Positions 1 through 8,680 of a DNA stretch of 64,000 nucleotides are shown one piece after another; within the stretch, counting starts at the first letter, position 1; each line of letters opens with the position of its first letter. Under the pieces are notes generated by a model that saw only the letters and a list, made by a program, of their open reading frames with translations, searched no databases and was not told where the DNA came from. A program made the position numbers and the translations under genes. Source of the DNA: Pseudomonas sp. RC10 (GTDB taxonomy: Bacteria > Pseudomonadota > Gammaproteobacteria > Pseudomonadales > Pseudomonadaceae). The stretch spans positions 3,906,001 through 3,970,000 of the forward strand of contig NZ_CP151650.1 in the NCBI RefSeq assembly GCF_038397775.1, in the 5' to 3' direction.

Positions 1-2
1 TA

Positions 3-986
3 GTCGCCACTGACCTGTCGGTGGAAAAAGGCGAATTCGTGTCCCTGCTCGGCCCGTCCGGCTGCGGCAAGACCACCACCCTGCAAATGATCGCCGGGTT
101 CGTTGATGTCACCTCGGGCAAGATTCTGCTTGATGGACGCGACATCACCCACGCCAAACCCGCCAGTCGCGGCCTCGGCGTGGTGTTTCAGTCCTACGCG
201 CTGTTCCCCCACATGACCGTGCGCGACAACGTGGCCTTCGGCCTGAAGATGCGCAAAGTCGCCGCTGACGACATCCAGCGCCGCGTCGCCCGCGTGCTGG
301 AGCTGGTGCGCCTGCATCAACACGCCGAGCGCTACCCTCGCGAACTTTCCGGTGGTCAACGCCAGCGTGTGGCGCTGGCCCGAGCGCTGGTGATCGAGCC
401 GCCGGTGCTGTTGCTCGATGAGCCGCTGTCCAACCTCGACGCCAACTTGCGCGAAGAGATGCAGTTCGAGATCCGACGCATCCAGCGCGAAGTAGGCATC
501 ACCACGCTGATGGTCACCCACGATCAGGCCGAAGCCCTGTCCATCAGTGATCGCGTGGTGGTCATGCAGGCCGGGCGCATCACGCAGATCGACGAACCGT
601 ACAAGCTCTACGAACACCCGCGCACCCGTTTCATTTCCGGGTTCGTCGGCAAGGCCAACCTGTTGCGCGGCGACCGTGATTCGAGCGGCGTGGCCCAAGT
701 ACATCAGAGCCAGAGTCAGGGCAACGGCGACGGCGAACTGACCCTGAGCCTGCGCCCGGAAAAGATTGACCTGGTGACCGCCGGTGAAGGCCGTCTGCAA
801 GGCCGGATCATCACCCGTTATTTCCTCGGCAGTCAGTGGCTGTACCGCATCGAAACGCCGATTGGCGAGTTGACCGTCGTGCGCCGCAACAACGGCGATG
901 CGCCGATGAACGAAGGCACAGCGGTGGGTCTGGACTGGCCGTCGGAATTGCTGCGCGTGCTGGCCGCTGACGAGGTGTCGGCATGA
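3..986 (+). CDS. ABC transporter ATP-binding protein, polyamine/opine type (5' end outside window)
   Basis: ATPase of an importer of the PotA/Fbp (spermidine/putrescine/iron) subclass; it would power the two permeases that follow. The reading frame is open to the left edge, and the residues before the first in-frame GTG at 21 already belong to the family (VATDLS then VEKGEF), so the true start lies upstream. Visible: Walker A GPSGCGKTT, Q-loop FQSYALFPH, signature LSGGQRQRV, Walker B LLLDEPLSNLD, switch His in VTHDQAEAL, then a C-terminal TOBE-like regulatory region. About 327 residues are visible. The stop overlaps the next ATG (ATGA), so it is translationally coupled. Substrate specificity cannot be read from an ATPase. 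Confidence 0.95.
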   Translation, partial: VATDLSVEKGEFVSLLGPSGCGKTTTLQMIAGFVDVTSGKILLDGRDITHAKPASRGLGVVFQSYALFPHMTVRDNVAFGLKMRKVAADDIQRRVARVLELVRLHQHAERYPRELSGGQRQRVALARALVIEPPVLLLDEPLSNLDANLREEMQFEIRRIQREVGITTLMVTHDQAEALSISDRVVVMQAGRITQIDEPYKLYEHPRTRFISGFVGKANLLRGDRDSSGVAQVHQSQSQGNGDGELTLSLRPEKIDLVTAGEGRLQGRIITRYFLGSQWLYRIETPIGELTVVRRNNGDAPMNEGTAVGLDWPSELLRVLAADEVSA

Positions 987-1846
987 GTGTGCTGCGCGAC
1001 AGCGGTCGCGGTTATCTGCTCTCGACCCCGGCATTGGTGCTGTTCGTCGGCCTGCTGGTGGTGCCGCTGCTGTTGACGCTGGTGCTGTCGTTCAACGTGT
1101 TCGACTACACCGTGGGCGTCAAAAGCGGCAGCTGGACCTTCGCCCAATACGTGAATCTGGTCACTGATTCGTACTTTTACGAGATCTTCTTTCGCACCTT
1201 CTGGATCAGCGCGCTGGTCACCCTGCTGTGCGTGGTGATTGGCGTGCCCGAGGCCTACATCCTTAGCCGCATGGGCACGCCGTGGCGCTCGATCTTTCTG
1301 ATCCTGATCCTCACGCCGCTGCTGATTTCGGTGGTGGTGCGCGCCTTCGGCTGGAGCCTGCTGCTCGGCGCCGACGGGCTGGTGAATCAGGCGATTCAGG
1401 CCCTCGGTGGCCGGCCGATCAAAATGCTCTACACCCCGTTCGCGGTGGTGCTGGCGCTGGTCCACGTGATGCTGCCGTTCATGATCATCCCGGTGTGGAC
1501 CTCGTTGCAAAAGCTCGACCGCTCCGCTGAACAGGCCGCGCTGTCGCTGGGGGCGAGTCAGACCAAGGTCATGCGTCTGGTGGTGCTGCCGCAAGTCATG
1601 CCCGGCGTGCTGTCCGGCACCTTGATCGTCTTCGGGCTGTCGGCCAGTTCGTTCGCCATCCCCGGCCTGCTCGGCGGACGCCGCCTGAAAATGGTCGCCA
1701 CCACGGTCTACGACCAATACCTCTCGGAACTCAACTGGCCCATGGGCGCCGCCATTGCCGTGGCGCTGTTGCTGATCAACCTGCTGGTGATGCTGTCGTG
1801 GAACCGGCTGGTCGAAGGCCGCTATAAAAAATCCCTGGGGGAATGA
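983..1846 (+). CDS. ABC transporter permease, PotB/PotH-like
   Basis: Inner-membrane permease, 287 aa, with about six hydrophobic segments, the first near residues 12-36. The cytoplasmic EAA loop that docks on the ATPase reads EQAALSLGASQTKVMRLVVLPQ and is followed by a Pro/Gly pair, as in binding-protein-dependent importers of the polyamine/opine/2-aminoethylphosphonate group. Starts inside the stop of the ATPase gene and ends 3 nt before the second permease, so it belongs to the same operon. The two permeases should form a heterodimer. Confidence 0.93.
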   Translation: MSVLRDSGRGYLLSTPALVLFVGLLVVPLLLTLVLSFNVFDYTVGVKSGSWTFAQYVNLVTDSYFYEIFFRTFWISALVTLLCVVIGVPEAYILSRMGTPWRSIFLILILTPLLISVVVRAFGWSLLLGADGLVNQAIQALGGRPIKMLYTPFAVVLALVHVMLPFMIIPVWTSLQKLDRSAEQAALSLGASQTKVMRLVVLPQVMPGVLSGTLIVFGLSASSFAIPGLLGGRRLKMVATTVYDQYLSELNWPMGAAIAVALLLINLLVMLSWNRLVEGRYKKSLGE

Positions 1847-1849
1847 TCG

Positions 1850-2644
1850 ATGTCCAAGAATGGTCCTCTGGCCCTGTCGTTTCACGCCCTGATCGTGGTG
1901 TTCATGCTGGCGCCGCTGGTGGTTGTGTGCCTGGTGGCGTTCACCCCGGAAAACACCCTGAGCCTGCCGTGGCACGGTTTTTCCCTGCGCTGGTTCACGG
2001 CGGTATTCGAGCGCGCCGACTTCATTCAGTCGTTCTATAACAGCCTGATTCTGGCGGTGGTCGCGGCCACCCTTGCGACCCTGATCGCCGTGCCCGCCGC
2101 GCTGGCGATCACCCGCTATCAGTTTCCGGGGCGCAACTTCCTCAACGGCCTGTTCCTGTCGCCGATCATCATTCCGCACCTGGTGCTCGGGGTGGCAGTG
2201 CTGCGCCTGTTCGCGCTGATGGGGGTCAATGGCAGCTTCGTCTGGCTGATGTTCGCCCACGTGGTGGTGATCACGCCGTACGTGCTGCGGCTGGTGATCG
2301 CGGCGGCGATTGGCGTCGATCGCAGCGCCGAGCAGGCCGCGGAATCCCTGGGCGCCAGCCGCTTCACGCTGTTTCGCCAGATCACCCTGCCGATGATCTT
2401 GCCGGGGGTGGCCGGAGGCTGGCTGCTGGCGTTCATCAACAGCTTCGACGAAGTGACGCTGTCGATCTTCGTCACCTCGCCCTCAACGCAGACCCTGCCC
2501 GTGCGCATGTACGTCTACGCCACCGAATCCATCGACCCGATGATGGCCGCCGTGTCGGCGCTGGTCATCGCGCTGACGGCCATCACCATGATCATCCTCG
2601 ACCGGGTCTACGGCCTGGATCGCGTACTGGTGGGGCGCCACTGA
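1850..2644 (+). CDS. ABC transporter permease, PotC/PotI-like
   Basis: Second permease, 264 aa, about six membrane segments beginning at residues 8-30. Its EAA loop, EQAAESLGASRFTLFRQITLP, matches that of the first permease. A purine-rich stretch, gggggaatgatcg, lies directly before the ATG and supports this start. A gap of 43 nt with its own ribosome-binding site (aggga) separates it from the small iron-sulfur protein gene, so one transcript is likely. Confidence 0.93.
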   Translation: MSKNGPLALSFHALIVVFMLAPLVVVCLVAFTPENTLSLPWHGFSLRWFTAVFERADFIQSFYNSLILAVVAATLATLIAVPAALAITRYQFPGRNFLNGLFLSPIIIPHLVLGVAVLRLFALMGVNGSFVWLMFAHVVVITPYVLRLVIAAAIGVDRSAEQAAESLGASRFTLFRQITLPMILPGVAGGWLLAFINSFDEVTLSIFVTSPSTQTLPVRMYVYATESIDPMMAAVSALVIALTAITMIILDRVYGLDRVLVGRH

Positions 2645-2687
2645 TGCCTTTGATTTCAATCACCCAACGCCTTTCAGGGAACGCACC

Positions 2688-2978
2688 ATGGCTTTGCTGA
2701 AACGACTGGCCGAACACGACCGCGAGGTTCTGCCCTTCACGCTTGACGGCCAGCCCGCCAGCGGCCTCGCAGGCGACACCCTGCTCACGGCAGTGCTGAC
2801 CACCTCGGACCACCTGCGCGGCAGCGATTTCAGCGCCGAACCCCGCGCCGGTTTCTGCCTGATGGGCGCCTGCCAGGATTGCTGGGTCAAGCTGGGCGAC
2901 GGGCGCCGGGTGCGGGCCTGCGCGACGCTGCTGGAGCCGGGCCTGAACGTCAGCCGCGAGCCGGGGCGCAACCTATGA
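2688..2978 (+). CDS. (2Fe-2S)-binding small subunit of an amino-acid/opine oxidase-like complex
   Basis: A 96-aa Fer2_4-type ferredoxin-fold protein, related to HcnA of hydrogen cyanide synthase, the small subunit of opine oxidases and the N-terminal part of sarcosine oxidase alpha. The cluster ligands are the Cys residues of GFCLMGACQDCWV plus the Cys in RACAT about 20 residues later. It should pass electrons between the flavoproteins encoded next. The start ATG at 2688 has an AGGGA box 7-12 nt upstream. Its stop overlaps the next start (ATGA). Family placement is solid; assignment to HCN synthase or to an opine oxidase is not possible from sequence alone. Confidence 0.88.
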   Translation: MALLKRLAEHDREVLPFTLDGQPASGLAGDTLLTAVLTTSDHLRGSDFSAEPRAGFCLMGACQDCWVKLGDGRRVRACATLLEPGLNVSREPGRNL

Positions 2979-4336
2979 AACAGAACGAGATTGTCATCGT
3001 GGGCGCAGGGCCTGCCGGTATCCGTGCCGCGCAAACCCTGGTGGCCTACGGGCTGCAACCCTGCCTGATCGACGAAAGCCTGCGGGGCGGCGGGCAGATT
3101 TATCGTCGTCAGCCGGAGAACTTCAAACGCTCGGCGAAGGCCTTGTATGGCTTTGAAGCGTCGAAAGCCCAGGCCATGCATTCAACGCTGGATCGCCTGA
3201 CAGCCGACATCGATTACCGCCCGGAAACCCTGGTCTGGAACGCGGAATCGCACACGCTGGACACCCTGTCCAACGGCGTGGCGGCGCAGGTTCGGTACAA
3301 GCACCTGATCGTGGCGACTGGCGCCACGGACCGGATTTTGCCCGTGCCCGGCTGGACGTTGCCCGGTGTTTACAGTCTGGGCGCCGCGCAGATTGCGTTG
3401 AAGTTTCAGGGCTGTGCCATCGGCGAGCGTGTGGTCTTTGCGGGAAGCGGGCCGTTGCTGTATCTGGTGGCTTACCAGTATGCGAAGGCCGGGGCGAAGG
3501 TGCTGGCCGTGCTCGACAGCGCGCCGCTGTCGGCCCAGACCCGCGCCCTGCCCGCCTTGCTCGGTCAGCCTGCCACCCTGGCCAAAGGGATGTTTTACCG
3601 GGGCTGGCTAACGGCCCGTGGCATTCCCGTGCATCAGGGCGTCGCGCTGGACAGCATCCACGGCCAGCAACGGGTGGGCAGCGTGCAGTGGCGCGACGGT
3701 GCGCACCTCAAGCGGCTCGACTGCGACGCCGTCGCCTTCGCCCACGCCTTGCGCAGCGAAACCCAATTGGCCGACCTGCTCGGCTGCGAGTTCGACTGGA
3801 GCGCGCTCAACCGCGCCTGGCTGCCGGTTCGGGACGCCAGCGGTCGTAGCTCTGTCGAGGGTGTGTATCTCGCAGGCGACGGCGCTGGAATCATGGGTGC
3901 CGACGCGGCAGAAATGGCCGGAGAACTCGCGGCTTTGACGCTGCTGAGCGACACCGGGCATCAGGTTGATCCGAATCGCAGTAGCGAGCTGCAACGCAAA
4001 CTCGGAGGCATTCAACGCTTCCGACACGGTCTGGAAACGGCGTTCCCATTCCCTGAACAATGGGCTGCCACCGCGCCAGACGAAATGACCGTCTGCCGCT
4101 GCGAGGAAGTCAGCGCGGGGGACATACGCCAGACCGTCGCCGAGGGACACTGGGAGATCAACCGGGTCAAGGCCATGTGCCGGGTCGGCATGGGACGCTG
4201 TCAGGGCCGCATGTGCGGGCTGGCGGCGACCGAACTCGTCGCGCACGCCTCAGGTCGCGACATTGCCAGCGTTGGCCGGTTGCGCGGTCAAGCGCCGATC
4301 AAGCCGTTGCCCTTCGGTGTGGAGATCGAGCCATGA
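2975..4336 (+). CDS. NAD(P)/FAD-dependent oxidoreductase with C-terminal BFD-like [2Fe-2S] domain (HcnB/OoxA-like)
   Basis: Flavoprotein subunit, 453 aa from the ATG at 2975; an open frame continues upstream, but the ATGA overlap and the immediate FAD motif (VIVGAGPAGIRAAQ) fix the start. A second dinucleotide-binding motif (VVFAGSGPLLYLVA) lies near residue 150. The last 90 residues contain a Cys-rich bacterioferritin-ferredoxin-like domain, CRCEEVSAGDI followed by CRVGMGRCQGRMCG, the arrangement of opine oxidase subunit A and HcnB. It probably works with the small 2Fe-2S protein and the DadA-like subunit to oxidise an amine or secondary amino acid. The substrate is unknown. Confidence 0.9.
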   Translation: MKQNEIVIVGAGPAGIRAAQTLVAYGLQPCLIDESLRGGGQIYRRQPENFKRSAKALYGFEASKAQAMHSTLDRLTADIDYRPETLVWNAESHTLDTLSNGVAAQVRYKHLIVATGATDRILPVPGWTLPGVYSLGAAQIALKFQGCAIGERVVFAGSGPLLYLVAYQYAKAGAKVLAVLDSAPLSAQTRALPALLGQPATLAKGMFYRGWLTARGIPVHQGVALDSIHGQQRVGSVQWRDGAHLKRLDCDAVAFAHALRSETQLADLLGCEFDWSALNRAWLPVRDASGRSSVEGVYLAGDGAGIMGADAAEMAGELAALTLLSDTGHQVDPNRSSELQRKLGGIQRFRHGLETAFPFPEQWAATAPDEMTVCRCEEVSAGDIRQTVAEGHWEINRVKAMCRVGMGRCQGRMCGLAATELVAHASGRDIASVGRLRGQAPIKPLPFGVEIEP

Positions 4337-5529
4337 GCCTGCCTGTCGAAGTGGATGCCTTGGTCATCGGCGGCGGCATCGTCGGTTCCTCCGCCGCGCT
4401 GTTTCTGGCCAGGGCGGGCAAACGCGTGGCTCTGCTGGAGCGGGATTTTTTCGGCTCGCATTCCAGTGGCGTCAACTACGGCGGTGTGCGACGTCAAGGC
4501 CGCCCCCTGTCGCAATTGCCATTGTCGCAGCGGGCCCACGGGATCTGGAGCGACCTGAAAAACCTCATTGGCATCGACGGCGAATACCTGCGCTCCGGCC
4601 ATCTGAAACTGGCCCGCAGCGATCAGGACATGGCCGCGCTGGTGGCCTACGAACAGGCGTCTCGGGGCTTTGGTCTGGACCTGCAATTGCTCGACCGTGC
4701 GCAACTGCGCGCCCGTTTTCCGTGGGCGGGGGATGTCGCGGTGGGCGCCTCGCTGTGCGCCGACGACGGCCACGCCAATCCGCGGCTGGTCTCTCCGGCG
4801 TTCGCGTTTGCCGCCCGCCGCGCCGGGGCCGAGGTGTTCGAACAGGCGCAGGTCACCCAGGTGAGCCACAACGGCCAGGCCTTCGACGTACAGACCGCCG
4901 AAGGCCACCGGTTTCAAGCGCCGTGGCTGCTGAACTGCGCCGGGGCCTGGGCAGCGGCGCTGGCCGAACAGTTTGGCGAACCGGTGCCGATGCGCTCCGG
5001 ACACCCGGCGATGCTGGTGACCGAGCCACTGCCCATGTTCATGGACGTCAGCACCGGCGTCGAAGGCGGCGGGATTTATGCCCGTCAGGTCGCACGGGGC
5101 AACTGCGTGCTGGGCGGCGGACAGGGCTTCCCCCTCGACCCGACCACCGCGCGCCCCGGCCAGGCCGCGATCCTCGACATCCTGCGCAACGCCGTCGAAC
5201 TGTACCCGCCGCTGGCTGGTGCACAGGCGATCAGAACGTGGAGCGGCACCGAAGGTTATCTGCCGGACCGCGAACCGGTGCTCGGCGCAAGCTCGACCCA
5301 ACCGGGCCTGTTGCACGGGTTCGGTTTTGCGGGGTCTGGTTTCCAGATCGGCCCCGCCGCCGGGGAAGCGCTGGCGCAGATCGTCTGTCACGGCGAACCG
5401 GCCATTGCTCTCGACGTTTTTTCCATCCGCCGTTTTCAACCCGCTTCACAGCCTGTACAGCCCGCCACCGCCGTGCCCAAGGGCGCGGTCAACGTTATCC
5501 CTTTGTTCAGAGGAAGATCACACCCATGA
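4333..5529 (+). CDS. FAD-dependent amine/D-amino-acid oxidase family protein (DadA-like; OoxB/HcnC-like)
   Basis: Catalytic flavoprotein candidate of 398 aa. The N-terminus carries the Rossmann FAD motif DALVIGGGIVGSSAALFLA, and the C-terminus the DAO-family second FAD-contact region (GLLHGFGFAGSGFQIGPAAG). It overlaps the upstream gene by ATGA at 4333, and its stop overlaps the next ATG at 5526. The family oxidises C-N bonds of amino acids, sarcosine, glycine or opines. Its place as third subunit follows HcnC and OoxB. No predicted signal peptide, so the complex would act in the cytoplasm or at the inner membrane face. Confidence 0.9.
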   Translation: MSLPVEVDALVIGGGIVGSSAALFLARAGKRVALLERDFFGSHSSGVNYGGVRRQGRPLSQLPLSQRAHGIWSDLKNLIGIDGEYLRSGHLKLARSDQDMAALVAYEQASRGFGLDLQLLDRAQLRARFPWAGDVAVGASLCADDGHANPRLVSPAFAFAARRAGAEVFEQAQVTQVSHNGQAFDVQTAEGHRFQAPWLLNCAGAWAAALAEQFGEPVPMRSGHPAMLVTEPLPMFMDVSTGVEGGGIYARQVARGNCVLGGGQGFPLDPTTARPGQAAILDILRNAVELYPPLAGAQAIRTWSGTEGYLPDREPVLGASSTQPGLLHGFGFAGSGFQIGPAAGEALAQIVCHGEPAIALDVFSIRRFQPASQPVQPATAVPKGAVNVIPLFRGRSHP

Positions 5530-6587
5530 AAACCATGAACAGCGTCAAACGTTTCGCCCTCACCGGGCTGTCTTGCGTCCCGCTCGCCGCGTTATTGGCG
5601 TCGGGCACGGCACAGGCGGAAACCACGCTTTACCTCGGCATGAACGGCGGCACCATGGAGCGCCTGTACGCCGATCAAGTGCTGCCAGCGTTCGAGAAGG
5701 CCAACAACGTCAAAGTGGTGATCGTACCCGGGACGTCGTCCGACATTCTGGCCAAGGTGCAGGCGAGCAAGGACAACCCGCAGATGCACGTGATGTTTCT
5801 CGATGACGGCATCATGTACCGGGCGATTTCCATGGGCCTGTGCGGCAAGCTGAAGCCCAGCGCGACGCTGGCGGACATTCCGGACAAGGGCAAGATCAAG
5901 GACGAAGCGGTGGCCGTGAGCCTCGGCGTCACCGGCCTCGCGTACAACACCAAAATGTTCCAGGAGAACGGCTGGAGCGCCCCGACGTCGTGGGGCGACA
6001 TGGCCGACAAACGCTACAAGGACAAGCTGGTGTTCCAGTCCCTGGCGTCCTCGACCTTCGGTCTGCATGGCTTCCTGATGTTCAACCGTTTACAGGGCGG
6101 TGACGAGACCAACGTCGAACCGGGCTTCAAGGCCTGGCCAAAAACCGTCGGCCCGAACGTGCTGGAATACATCGCCAGTTCGGCGAAGATTTCCGAGATG
6201 GTACAGACCGGCGAAGCCGCGTTGTTTCCGCTGACGCCAACCCAGGTGACAGCACTGAAACTGAAGGGCATCCCGGTCGAATACGCCCCGCCGAAAGAAG
6301 GCGCCGTGGTGTTGAACGTGGCTGAATGCACCATCGCCAACAACGACCAGCCGGAACTGGCGCAGAAGCTCGCGGAATTCCTGCTGACCCCGGAAGCCCA
6401 GGCCCCGGCGCTGGAATTGGGCGACCAGATCCCGTCCAACCCGAAAACCCCGACCAGCGACCGCACCCGTGGCCAGGTCGAAGCGATGAACAAATACCTG
6501 GAAACGGCCGTGACCATCGACTGGGACAAGGTCAACCTGATCCGGCCCGAGTGGAACGCACGCTGGAGCAGGACAATCGAGCGGTAA
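5526..6587 (+). CDS. ABC transporter periplasmic substrate-binding protein, PotD/PotF-like
   Basis: Extracellular solute-binding protein, 353 aa, last gene of the operon. The N-terminus is a typical signal peptide (MKTMNSVKRFALTG, hydrophobic core, cleavage after AQA). The mature part begins ETTLYLGMNGG and follows the SBP family 1/PotD fold. It starts inside the stop codon of the oxidase subunit gene, an unusually tight coupling of a secreted binder to a cytoplasmic enzyme. It should deliver the compound oxidised by the preceding three subunits. Ligand unknown; polyamine-, opine- or amino-acid-like compounds are the family's usual ligands. Confidence 0.92.
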   Translation: MKTMNSVKRFALTGLSCVPLAALLASGTAQAETTLYLGMNGGTMERLYADQVLPAFEKANNVKVVIVPGTSSDILAKVQASKDNPQMHVMFLDDGIMYRAISMGLCGKLKPSATLADIPDKGKIKDEAVAVSLGVTGLAYNTKMFQENGWSAPTSWGDMADKRYKDKLVFQSLASSTFGLHGFLMFNRLQGGDETNVEPGFKAWPKTVGPNVLEYIASSAKISEMVQTGEAALFPLTPTQVTALKLKGIPVEYAPPKEGAVVLNVAECTIANNDQPELAQKLAEFLLTPEAQAPALELGDQIPSNPKTPTSDRTRGQVEAMNKYLETAVTIDWDKVNLIRPEWNARWSRTIER

Positions 6588-6616
6588 AACGGGCTGACAG
6601 CGGAGCGAGGGTCAGT

Positions 6617-6800
6617 CTGACCCATCGCTTTCGCCGCCGTCGTCCCTCCGGCGTCTCCCACAAGGTACGTTCAAGTCTTCAGGATCGTGATGCAGGCCCC
6701 CTTTCGATATGAGGGGTTCAAGGCGATCACTGCATGGCGAAACGCTACAAAACCTGCGGAAGACGCTGGAGGGACGACGGCAGCGAAGACGTTGGATCGG
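6617..6800. repeat. Inverted pair of the ACGACGGCAGCGA repeat family (REPIN-like)
   Basis: The left arm (6617-6663) reads ctgacccatcgctttcgccg, then cgtccctccggcgtctccca. The right arm (6755-6800) is the near reverse complement, ggaagacgctggagggacga then cggcagcgaagacg. The same arm occurs at 26229-26336 and in the 149-bp array at 48.7-49.4 kb. This pair lies in the 327-nt gap after the ABC operon and may act as a transcript-end hairpin. I see no gene in this gap. Confidence 0.75.
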
Positions 6801-6914
6801 GCAACGTCCAGGCATCAGGCCAACCCCATCTTCTGCCCCTTAACATTCTTTATAACTATCCCCCACCCGCACAGTCACACAAAGAACCCACTCCTTCACG
6901 CTCGATGAGGCCGG

Positions 6915-8264
6915 ATGAGTTTTATTCTTTGCATGACCGTGCTGGGCGTCCTTCTGATGCTCCTGGCGTTGACCTCTTCCTACCTGCGCTGGCTGCCTGT
7001 CACTACGTCGGCGGTGTGTCTGGCGTTTGGGGCGTGCATCGGCCCGTGGGGGCTGGATATAGTGCAGCTGGACGTCCGTGAATCCCGGCACTGGCTGGAA
7101 CGCCTGACCGAAGTCGCGGTGCTGTTTTCGCTCTTCAATACCGGCATCAAACTGCGCTTGCCACTGCACCGCTCGGCCTGGCATTCGGCCTACCTGCTGG
7201 CGGTGCCGGTGATGCTGGCGACCATCGTCGGCGTCTGCCTTGCCGCGCACTTCCTGTTGGACCTGCCATGGGCCGTGTCGCTGCTGCTGGGCGCCATGCT
7301 CTCCCCGACCGACCCGGTGCTCGCCGGTCTGGTGCAGGTCAATAACGCTCAGGATTTTGACCGCGTGCGCTTCGGCCTCTCGGGGGAAGCCGGGCTTAAC
7401 GATGGCAGCGCGTTCCCCTTCGTGATCTTCGCCCTGCTGTTCCTCACCCACGGCACCGCCGATTTCAACTGGGTGCAGGGCTGGCTGCTGAAAAACATTC
7501 TGTGGGGCGTGCCCGTGGGCCTGTTGCTGGGCTACGGATTGGGGCGCGGCGTCGGTCACCTGATGATCTACCTGCGCATCAAGAACGCCGACAGCACCAC
7601 CTCGCCAAACGATTTTCTCGCGCTGGCGCTGATCGCCATGGCCTACGCCATCGCAGAAGCATTGGGCGCGTATGGGTTCCTGGCCGTGTTCGCCGCCGGA
7701 TTGGGCCTTCGCCGGGCCGAGGTGCGGATCACCCAGTCGGAAGTCCCGTCCGAACACGTCGCCAAACCAGTGCTCGGGCACATGGACAGCGACCCCCAGG
7801 CCGCCACGGTGACCGACCACGAAGAACTCTCCGAATCGCAACTGGCGGCCGGGGTGATGATGGGCGATATGCTCGCGTTCGGCAGCCTGGTGGAGCGCGC
7901 CATGGAGGTGCTGCTGATCACCCTGCTTGGAGCCGCCATCGCTTTTTATTGGGACTGGCGCGCGCTGGTGCTGGGCCTGGCATTGTTCTGTGTGATCAGG
8001 CCGTTGAGCGTCTGGCTTCTGATCAGTCGACGCCTGCTCAGCCGTCCGCAAAAGGCGCTGGTGGGCTGGTTCGGCATTCGCGGCATCGGTACGCTGTACT
8101 ACCTGTGCTACGCCCTTTCCCACGGCCTGCCGATGGACGCGGTGCCTACCACCATAGGGCTGACGCTTTCGGTCGTGGCGCTGAGCATTCTGTTACACGG
8201 CATCAGCATTCAACCGCTGCTCGAACGCTACGAGCGCAGCATGGCGCCAACCGCTGATCGGTGA
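6915..8264 (+). CDS. Sodium/proton antiporter, CPA1 (NhaP) family
   Basis: Inner-membrane cation:proton antiporter of 449 aa with about 11-12 hydrophobic segments. Diagnostic CPA1 motifs are present: FNTGIKLRLPLHRSAW, GAMLSPTDPVLAG and the transport-site Asn-Asp in LSGEAGLNDGSAFPF. A hydrophilic stretch of about 60 residues (around 270-330, containing HMDSDPQAATV) interrupts the membrane domain between the predicted eighth and ninth helices and may be a cytoplasmic loop. The start codon has only a weak ribosome-binding site (gaggccgg). Exchanges Na+ or K+ for H+; the ion is not decidable from sequence. Confidence 0.9.
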   Translation: MSFILCMTVLGVLLMLLALTSSYLRWLPVTTSAVCLAFGACIGPWGLDIVQLDVRESRHWLERLTEVAVLFSLFNTGIKLRLPLHRSAWHSAYLLAVPVMLATIVGVCLAAHFLLDLPWAVSLLLGAMLSPTDPVLAGLVQVNNAQDFDRVRFGLSGEAGLNDGSAFPFVIFALLFLTHGTADFNWVQGWLLKNILWGVPVGLLLGYGLGRGVGHLMIYLRIKNADSTTSPNDFLALALIAMAYAIAEALGAYGFLAVFAAGLGLRRAEVRITQSEVPSEHVAKPVLGHMDSDPQAATVTDHEELSESQLAAGVMMGDMLAFGSLVERAMEVLLITLLGAAIAFYWDWRALVLGLALFCVIRPLSVWLLISRRLLSRPQKALVGWFGIRGIGTLYYLCYALSHGLPMDAVPTTIGLTLSVVALSILLHGISIQPLLERYERSMAPTADR

Positions 8265-8454
8265 CGCGATAGAGCCGGTCGATCAACTCATCGGAACAAG
8301 CGATTGGACGCTCTGGCACGGGATCGGTAGCTTGCTCATCAACTGAACACGTCCGTCCTGGCGATTCTGCCATGTGGCCTGGCGTTGCACTATTGCCCTA
8401 CGAGGACTGGCGCCCGTCCCCCGAGACCTGACGCATCAAGACCGGACGCTTGAA

Positions 8455-8598
8455 CACTGCCCTGACTTCCTCGGCAACGCGGTGGGGGGTGCAATTTTCG
8501 TCGGGCTGGCGTATTACGTGTCTTACTTGAAGGCCATTGAAGCCTCGGCGACGGATGCCAAGGCCACTCGCCTTGAACAACCGGCCAGCCAAAAATAA
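8455..8598 (+). pseudogene. C-terminal remnant of a formate/nitrite transporter (FNT family)
   Basis: The reading frame that begins near 8374 contains DFLGNAVGGAIFVGLAYYVSY, which matches the last transmembrane helix of FocA/NirC-type channels (typically LGNxxGGAxFVGLxYW). Nothing upstream in this 410-nt gap continues the family, so only the tail survives. It sits just before moaA and near a nitrate-type antiterminator, consistent with a decayed nitrite or formate locus. The identification rests on one helix. Confidence 0.5.
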
Positions 8599-8680
8599 TT
8601 TAACGATTCCTGCGTGCGACGATCCGAATGGACTGACGCACGTTTTGCTTCTGCCACGCCACACGCTGTCGAGAAACGCA

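Noticed and set aside
833..2260. 475-codon open frame on the minus strand
   Set aside because: It is antisense to the two permease genes. Its translation is rich in Gln, His, Arg and Asp, typical of an artefact frame in high-GC DNA, and it matches no family.
2688..5529. Calling the three oxidase subunits hcnABC
   Set aside because: Gene order and domains fit, but opine oxidases share them and the dedicated ABC importer argues otherwise. Gene symbols were therefore left empty.
6840..8123. 427-codon minus-strand frame
   Set aside because: Antisense shadow of the CPA1 antiporter; the antiporter frame carries the family motifs.
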